Source: Bradyrhizobium embrapense (GTDB lineage Bacteria > Pseudomonadota > Alphaproteobacteria > Rhizobiales > Xanthobacteraceae). Taken from it: a stretch of 64,000 nt of DNA. The notes beneath the pieces were generated by a model that ran no database searches, was not told where the DNA came from, and worked only from the letters and a program-made list of their open reading frames with translations. The position numbers were made by a program, and so were the translations under genes. The stretch spans positions 124,001-188,000 of the forward strand of contig NZ_LFIP02000011.1 of assembly GCF_001189235.2 (NCBI RefSeq). Direction: 5' to 3'. Below are positions 60,224 through 64,000 of the stretch, piece by piece. Positions within the stretch are counted from its first letter, which is position 1; each line of letters begins with the position of its first letter.

Positions 60224-60331
60224 TCACCAGATGAAGAGACAGATCACGCCGACGACAAGCGCGACCGACGCACCAGCCGCCAGTCCAATGACGCTGCACT
60301 CCACACCGTCGATGTGATCGAATTTGAACAT
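60224..60331 (-). CDS. Tiny membrane peptide (35 aa), tentative
   Basis: MFKFDHIDGVECSVIG leads into one TM helix (AAGASVALVVGVICLFIW) to the stop. A longer form from 60367 is possible. No strong ribosome site is seen. The hydrophobic end and the GC-rich hairpin just downstream are the only support. Confidence 0.3.
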   Translation of the reverse strand: MFKFDHIDGVECSVIGLAAGASVALVVGVICLFIW

Positions 60332-60682
60332 GCAGGCCAGTCTGAGGTTGGATGGTGGTTCGCGCATTTGCTTTTGAATGGCAGCAAGGCGACTTGTTGC
60401 TCTGTGTAATCGCGGGGATTTCCCGGTCGGCCCAGACTGCCCGCATGTCACCATTTGAAACGATGCAACTTGCCGAAGTAAGCAATGGCCGGATGGTCGG
60501 ACCGGTCGAGCCGGACGCGCCTCCATGAGGCTGCCGATAGCTGGAGGAAGGGTTGCTTGTCAGATCGAGGCTCTTGAACGATCTTCCGTCTACCGGATGA
60601 TCCGCCGTGCTTCGCATCCGCACTCCGAGCCGGCTCTTTGAGCGGAGCGCGCGGCGAAGCAAGGCGTTGGCGCTTAGCAGCC
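60332..60682. other. Intergenic stretch without a supported gene
   Basis: No convincing frame, repeat or stress promoter found on either strand. Confidence 0.3.
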
Positions 60683-60865
60683 ATGAAGCTACTAACAGAG
60701 TATATTGAGCACGCTTTGCAATTTGAGCGCCTCGCCGCCGGCGAGAGTGATCTCAGGCTGAAAGCGCAATTCATGCAGCAGGCGAAGGACTATCGGAAGT
60801 TGGCGGCCGATCGGGCCAAGCGCTACGGGCTTCCGCCACCGAGCCCTCCGTCTGAGGCTGAATAA
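60683..60865 (+). CDS. Small helical hypothetical protein (60 aa)
   Basis: A 60-residue protein, MKLLTEYIEHALQFERLAAGE, LKAQFMQQAKDYRKLAADRA, ending in a proline-rich tail (GLPPPSPPSE). It is a single long amphipathic helix with heptad-like hydrophobics, a possible coiled coil. Similar orphan proteins are frequent in rhizobial genomes (from memory). It is convergent with the ClpP-like gene. Confidence 0.55.
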   Translation: MKLLTEYIEHALQFERLAAGESDLRLKAQFMQQAKDYRKLAADRAKRYGLPPPSPPSEAE

Positions 60866-60888
60866 GTCTTGTTGGATCCTTTCCGGCG

Positions 60889-61458
60889 TTACAGAACCGT
60901 CTCGATCAGACCCAACGTCCTCGCCTCCTGCGCCTCCAAATACCAGTTTGACGTCGCCTTCTGCATGACCTCATCGATGGTTACGTTCGATCCCAGGATT
61001 AGATTTTGAAAGCCCTCGTTCTGTATGGCGATCGAGCATTCGATTTCGTTGAGCGTCGCTCTCACAACCGCAATGCATGTCGTTAAAGGGCCATCGATCA
61101 CCAAGCTCTTCGAAAGCTTGCGTTCATGGATCATCAGTCGCGTGCCGCGCGCGACGTATCTGTTCGGCCGCGCAAAGAAGCTCATGAACGTAACGCCCGC
61201 CGAATAAATCACAGCCTTACCGAGGAATACAAAGCGACGTTGCGGCTCCGTTTCGCTCGCGAACCGCACGTCCTCCCCCATCATTCGGGCGACCTCGGGG
61301 TCCCCACCCAAGGTCGACAGCTCGATCACGACAAGGTCTTTGCCGGCCGCGTTGTCGAACTGCGTTCGAAAGGCGGTGTACATGTTATAGTCGACAATGC
61401 CAGAGAGGCTAATCGCCGGCGATTTGAAGGCAGTCGCCGGTAGCGTTGCGAGTTGCAT
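60889..61458 (-). CDS. ClpP-like serine protease homologue
   Basis: A 189-residue ClpP/crotonase-superfamily protein. The oxyanion strand VVIELSTLGGD, the probable nucleophile region VIYSAGVTFMSF and the His in RLMIHERK align with ClpP's Gly-Gly, Ser and His positions. The flanking ClpP sequence differs (no ASMA box, no canonical hydrophobic Clp ATPase dock). It may be a non-canonical or membrane-independent peptidase. It is not next to clpX or another clp gene. Confidence 0.65.
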   Translation of the reverse strand: MQLATLPATAFKSPAISLSGIVDYNMYTAFRTQFDNAAGKDLVVIELSTLGGDPEVARMMGEDVRFASETEPQRRFVFLGKAVIYSAGVTFMSFFARPNRYVARGTRLMIHERKLSKSLVIDGPLTTCIAVVRATLNEIECSIAIQNEGFQNLILGSNVTIDEVMQKATSNWYLEAQEARTLGLIETVL

Positions 61459-61589
61459 CTAATATCCTTTCGCGGCTTCAGTTCTCTGACTACCCGCAGA
61501 TGCCGTACCGGTTCCCGATCGGCCTACGCACCGAGCGGACTGGCTTTAGGAATCTGAAATTACTCCCGGGATTTCATCACGGAACAATC

Positions 61590-61773
61590 ATGCCAGCAGG
61601 ATCGTGGTCCGCTGAAGAAGAGAAAGGAGCTATTGCAATTGATCCGGGAGACCGGGATGACATGGCGCGGGATCGCCCAGAAGCTCGGCCGTACCGAGGC
61701 GGCGGTCAGCGCCCGGCTGACCATCATCCGAAAGCGGAGTATCGGGACCTATGACGCTGAAGGGTTCAGCTAG
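61590..61773 (+). pseudogene. Frameshifted small Myb/SANT-like DNA-binding protein gene
   Basis: The ATG at 61590 begins MPAGSWSAEEEK, the usual start of a Trp-containing tri-helical DNA-binding domain. The rest (RKELLQLIRETGMTWRGIA and QKLGRTEAAVSARLTIIRKR) is in the next frame, so one base has been lost near 61625. Rebuilt, it is about 60 residues with the tryptophans spaced as in Myb/SANT or GcrA-like folds. Confidence 0.6.
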
Positions 61774-61955
61774 TCGCGCCGATTGTTCAGTTTCTTTTCC
61801 ACTTCCTGCGAAGCCGCGATGGCTGCTTCGCTCGCAGCCAGGACGCGATAACCGTGCTCCATCCGCTCAAGAAAATAGCGAGTGAACGTGTCGTCGGCCG
61901 TCTCTTTGGCCCGCCGGTAGTGTCCAGCCCTCACCAGGTAATCGTCCGCGCTCAT
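61770..61955 (-). CDS. Small hypothetical protein (61 aa)
   Basis: A 61-residue helical protein starting MSADDYLVRAGHYRRAKETADD, followed by RYFLERMEHGYRVLAASEAA. An in-frame ATG at 61970 gives 5 more residues. The pattern of an N-terminal RAGHYRRA motif is common in rhizobial orphan small proteins. Its stop overlaps the end of the convergent relic. Confidence 0.5.
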   Translation of the reverse strand: MSADDYLVRAGHYRRAKETADDTFTRYFLERMEHGYRVLAASEAAIAASQEVEKKLNNRRD

Positions 61956-62087
61956 GACTGGAAAATCCATCAGCGTCCGGAGCGTTCCAGGGCGCCGGAG
62001 GGACAGCGCCCTAGCGGACCGCCCCGCTAACCGTCTCTTCCCATGCGCGATCGGTCGATGCCAGCTCAGGTCGCCTAAAGAAAACGA

Positions 62088-62112
62088 CCCCAGCATCCGG
62101 ATCATGCTGGGG
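62088..62112. terminator. CCCCAGCAT hairpin
   Basis: CCCCAGCAT and ATGCTGGGG form a perfect 9-bp stem with a 7-base loop. It belongs to the same sequence type as the hairpins at 60106-60196. Orientation relative to genes is unclear. Confidence 0.45.
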
Positions 62113-62655
62113 CCAATCTGGATCGCTGACCGCTGTCACGTAGCAGCAGCAGCCGTCGTTTAGGGCTGAAAAAATACGAAATGAAAATCACCTGCCCTGC
62201 GGCGTTACCATCGCGTAGCCCGGCCGCTGCAAAAATAACCCGTGTGAATCTGCTTCCAGATTTTCTCAATACACGTGGAGAAGCCGGAATTTTGTTCCTT
62301 TCGCGGAACCATACCGCCTACCTCGGCAGTATCGTCGTCTTTTACCCCTGCGGCTGAGGACCCGTAGTCAATCCCATGACCAAATCGGTTTTGGACAACC
62401 GACGCGTCGAGGAGTTGCTGCGTGCGATGCGCGAGGAGCTCACGCAAGGCCTGTTGCTCCTGGGCGGCTGCTGGACACCGGAAATGATGCGAGCGCTGGA
62501 TTACTCTCCGCCGAACGCGCAGCGGTGCAAAAACGGGAAGCATGAAACGGCCGCGAAAGCTACATATGGTCTGAGCCTCTCAACCATTTTCGTTCAATCG
62601 ACTGATCAACAAAAGGGCTGCTCCGCCCTAAGGTCAGAGAGCTGGCTGCCAACGT
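62113..62655. other. Stretch with one weak ORF, otherwise nothing recognised
   Basis: A plus-strand frame from 62376 begins MTKSVLDNRRVEELLRAMREE, which looks protein-like for about 45 codons. It then becomes non-coding in style and runs into the opposite gene. It may be a damaged small gene. The remainder is AT-richer and featureless. Confidence 0.3.
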
Positions 62656-62880
62656 TCACCGCGGCGGCCGCGTTCCTAACGATTTCTTCATTGTTGATCC
62701 CAGCCGCTGCTCAACCCGCTTGCGGCTGTTGCCGACCTTCTTGACCGCCTTCTTCACGGACCCCGCAGACTTGCCGGCCTTCCGCGCCTCGTAGCGGACC
62801 TCATGGCCCTGGCCACTGGCGACGCGTGCCCTGTCCTGCTTGCGGCCACGCGCCGTCTGTTTTTTCGCTTTCTTCGCCAT
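62656..62880 (-). CDS. DUF3606-like small basic protein
   Basis: A 74-residue protein starting MAKKAKKQTARGRKQDRAR. The core GHEVRYEARKAGKSAGSVKKAVKKVGNSRKRVEQRLG matches DUF3606 in layout (Y/H-E-V-R-Y, then helix, then K-K-V-G). Here the usual acid residues are replaced by Lys/Arg, so it may bind nucleic acid. A ribosome site (gaggga) precedes the ATG, and an EcfG-like promoter lies at 62925-62950. Confidence 0.65.
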   Translation of the reverse strand: MAKKAKKQTARGRKQDRARVASGQGHEVRYEARKAGKSAGSVKKAVKKVGNSRKRVEQRLGSTMKKSLGTRPPR

Positions 62881-62924
62881 TCTGGCATCCCTCATCCGCC
62901 GCATTTTCTTGCGGCAAATCCGGG

Positions 62925-62950
62925 AACAGTGATTCACCGGACTTGGTTCC
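62925..62950 (-). promoter_or_regulatory. EcfG-like promoter of the DUF3606 gene
   Basis: On the minus strand: GGAAC, 17 bases, TGTT. One base of the -10 differs from the consensus CGTT. It ends 44 bases before the ATG. Confidence 0.4.
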
Positions 62951-63043
62951 TAACCTGCATAGGGGCATAACCCTGGCTCGGCAACGTTCGGATCGTCCCT
63001 TGCTGGCAAGGCCTTGGTGGGTCGAGCCGGTTCGCGGATTCTG

Positions 63044-63265
63044 TTAGCGCCGCCGCGCGACCCAGATCCCGACCAGGAAGGCGACGAAGAGCGACTGCAA
63101 AGGCGCCTTCCTGGTAACCTCACGTAGCTGCTCGCCCCAGCGCAGCGCGAAGCCGTGCGAAGGCTGCTGGGGTTCACGACGGGGCGCTTTGGAAGTCCGA
63201 CCAATGTCCTCCTGCTCGATCAGCCCCGAGGCTTCCGTTATCGCCGAGGCTTCTTTCATATCCAT
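63044..63265 (-). CDS. Small membrane-anchored hypothetical protein (73 aa)
   Basis: A 73-residue protein. A charged, disordered N-terminal half (ITEASGLIEQEDIGRTSKAPRRE) is followed by one C-terminal TM helix (PLQSLFVAFLVGIWVARRR). The layout resembles the DUF883/ElaB-type anchored proteins. A good ribosome site (aggaga) precedes the ATG. It lies behind the perfect EcfG promoter at 63347-63371, 82 bases away. Confidence 0.6.
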   Translation of the reverse strand: MDMKEASAITEASGLIEQEDIGRTSKAPRREPQQPSHGFALRWGEQLREVTRKAPLQSLFVAFLVGIWVARRR

Positions 63266-63339
63266 GCGGCTCTCCTATCACACGGGCGGGCCGACTTCCG
63301 CCGCGGCTTGGTGGTCAGCTTCTTCGCTGTCTTTGCCAT
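63256..63339 (-). CDS. Tiny Lys/Arg-rich leader-like peptide (27 aa), tentative
   Basis: An ORF MAKTAKKLTTKPRRKSARP begins 8 bases after a perfect EcfG -10 element, so its mRNA would be leaderless. It ends at 63256, overlapping the start of the 73-residue protein gene by 10 bases. Such position and basic composition suggest a coupled leader peptide or simply a chance ORF. Confidence 0.3.
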   Translation of the reverse strand: MAKTAKKLTTKPRRKSARPCDRRAAWI

Positions 63340-63346
63340 CGGGCAA

Positions 63347-63371
63347 AACGCAAGATGAGATCACCAGTTCC
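63347..63371 (-). promoter_or_regulatory. Perfect EcfG promoter, minus strand
   Basis: On the minus strand: GGAAC (63371-63367), 16 bases, CGTT (63350-63347). It drives the small genes at 63339 and 63265. The -35 is 11 bases from the -35 of a divergent promoter-like site at 63383. Confidence 0.75.
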
Positions 63372-63382
63372 AATTGCCCACT

Positions 63383-63406
63383 GGAACGTTGGCGACCACG
63401 CCCGTT
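63383..63406 (+). promoter_or_regulatory. EcfG-like promoter before the DNA ligase gene
   Basis: GGAAC (63383-63387), 15 bases, CGTT (63403-63406). Both elements are exact but the spacer is one base short of the usual 16. It ends 32 bases before the ligase start. Confidence 0.45.
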
Positions 63407-63438
63407 TGAATCAGCTCATTATTTTGTGGATTTGCGTT

Positions 63439-64000
63439 GTGGCGTTTCAGCGGAGGAAGCCGGAGGCGATCGGAGCGAAGGCGCTCTTCCTAGGCTTCGT
63501 CGCGCCCGCGCTGGCGACGCCGATCGACAAGGTGCCGAGCGGCGCCCGCTGGATCCACGAGATCAAGTTCGACGGCTACAGGGTGCAAGTGCACCTCGCC
63601 GACGAGGAGATGAAGATATTCACCCGGCGCGGGCACGACTGGACCAAACGATTCAAAAAGATCGCCGACGATACCTGGCACATCTCGGCGGCATCGGCGA
63701 TCATCGACGGCGAGATTGTTGCGCCGGCTGCCGACGGCACCACCGAGTTTTCGGTGCTACAGAACGAGCTGCGCGACCACTCGACCAAGATCGTGCTGGT
63801 GGCCTTCGATCTGCTCTATCTCAACGGCCGCGACCTGCGGAAGCTTCCCTTGAAGCATCGCAAGGCCGCGCTGAAGAAGCTCGTCGCCGGCTCCGCCATC
63901 CAATTTAGCGAAGGCTTCGAGATCGACGGCGCCGAGATGCTCGCCCATACGTGCAGGCTCGGCTGTGAGGGCGTCGTATCGAAGATCGCCGACAGTGTCT
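63439..64000 (+). CDS. ATP-dependent DNA ligase (LigD/LigC type), N-terminal part
   Basis: The frame starts at GTG 63439 and is still open at the window end, so the C-terminus is missing. The adenylation lysine lies in EIKFDGYR (K-x-D-G), followed by FTRRG, IIDGEIVAP, VAFDLLYLNG and EGVVSK, the nucleotidyltransferase motifs of ATP-dependent ligases. There is no nuclease or polymerase domain before it, so this is a ligase-only LigD or LigC relative. It would seal double-strand breaks with Ku in stressed or stationary cells. Confidence 0.85.
   Translation, partial: MAFQRRKPEAIGAKALFLGFVAPALATPIDKVPSGARWIHEIKFDGYRVQVHLADEEMKIFTRRGHDWTKRFKKIADDTWHISAASAIIDGEIVAPAADGTTEFSVLQNELRDHSTKIVLVAFDLLYLNGRDLRKLPLKHRKAALKKLVAGSAIQFSEGFEIDGAEMLAHTCRLGCEGVVSKIADSV

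Noticed and set aside
59984..60409. A 141-codon plus-strand ORF
   Set aside because: Passes through two hairpin repeats, lacks a ribosome site and contains repeated NGPSEG only because of those DNA repeats.
62376..62744. A 122-codon plus-strand ORF as a full gene
   Set aside because: Only the first 45 codons look protein-like, and the end is antisense to the DUF3606-like gene.

Overview
The window reads as chromosomal DNA of a soil or root-associated alphaproteobacterium, most likely Bradyrhizobium or a close relative. This rests on the high GC content, the dense catabolic ABC and acyl-CoA gene clusters, the DUF1236, DUF3606 and YciF-like stress proteins, the large XRE/ScfR-type regulator beside isocitrate lyase, and promoters of the alphaproteobacterial general stress response (GGAAC-N16/17-CGTT). 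The genus assignment is inference from family memory; no search was run.

Left part (1-20000): an acyl-CoA-based catabolic locus for an unidentified hydrophobic or aromatic acid. A branched-chain-type ABC importer (livF, livG, livH, livM and binding protein) has an acyl-CoA ligase embedded between livG and livH. Facing it is a long minus-strand unit (about 16446 to 7700) of acyl-CoA synthetase, APH-like kinase, a companion protein, Rieske oxygenase alpha and beta subunits, a PaaG-like enoyl-CoA isomerase/hydratase, SDR, esterase and acyl-CoA dehydrogenase. A second Liv-type binding protein, an unrecognised beta-rich protein and a TesB-type thioesterase follow. No dedicated ferredoxin or reductase for the oxygenase is present.

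20000-25300: an iron-uptake operon (TonB-dependent receptor, Fe(III)-binding protein, PepSY membrane protein). 25300-30500: DUF4269 protein, isocitrate lyase aceA divergent from its probable ScfR/RamB-like regulator across a region rich in inverted repeats, and an E. coli-type serA.

30850-45230: a coherent sugar locus that best fits 2-deoxyribose (or a related pentose). An operon of deoC, tandem-domain aldehyde dehydrogenase, FucU/RbsD mutarotase, ribokinase-like kinase and a MalEFGK-type importer faces a DeoR-type repressor gene. A second, RbsABC-type importer operon is next to it. E. coli DeoR-like operator palindromes lie in front of the operons. Import, mutarotation, phosphorylation, aldol cleavage and acetaldehyde oxidation would yield glyceraldehyde-3-phosphate and acetate, the latter a substrate for the nearby glyoxylate shunt. 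A PQQ/heme c dehydrogenase closes this part.

47664-47709 is the 3' part of a tRNA-Pro(CGG) without its 5' half, the usual scar of a tRNA-targeted integrative element. The geometry places the element to its right. The right part (47710-64000) is unlike the left: many small orphan genes, three multiply frameshifted gene relics, secreted DUF1236 and Gly/Tyr-rich proteins, an orphan TAXI binding protein, a GT4 glycosyltransferase, YciF-like ferritin, CsbD-like protein, SDR, inorganic pyrophosphatase, ClpP-like protein, DUF3606 protein and the start of an ATP-dependent DNA ligase. At least three perfect and several near-perfect general-stress promoters stand in front of these genes, so much of this region looks like a stress regulon.
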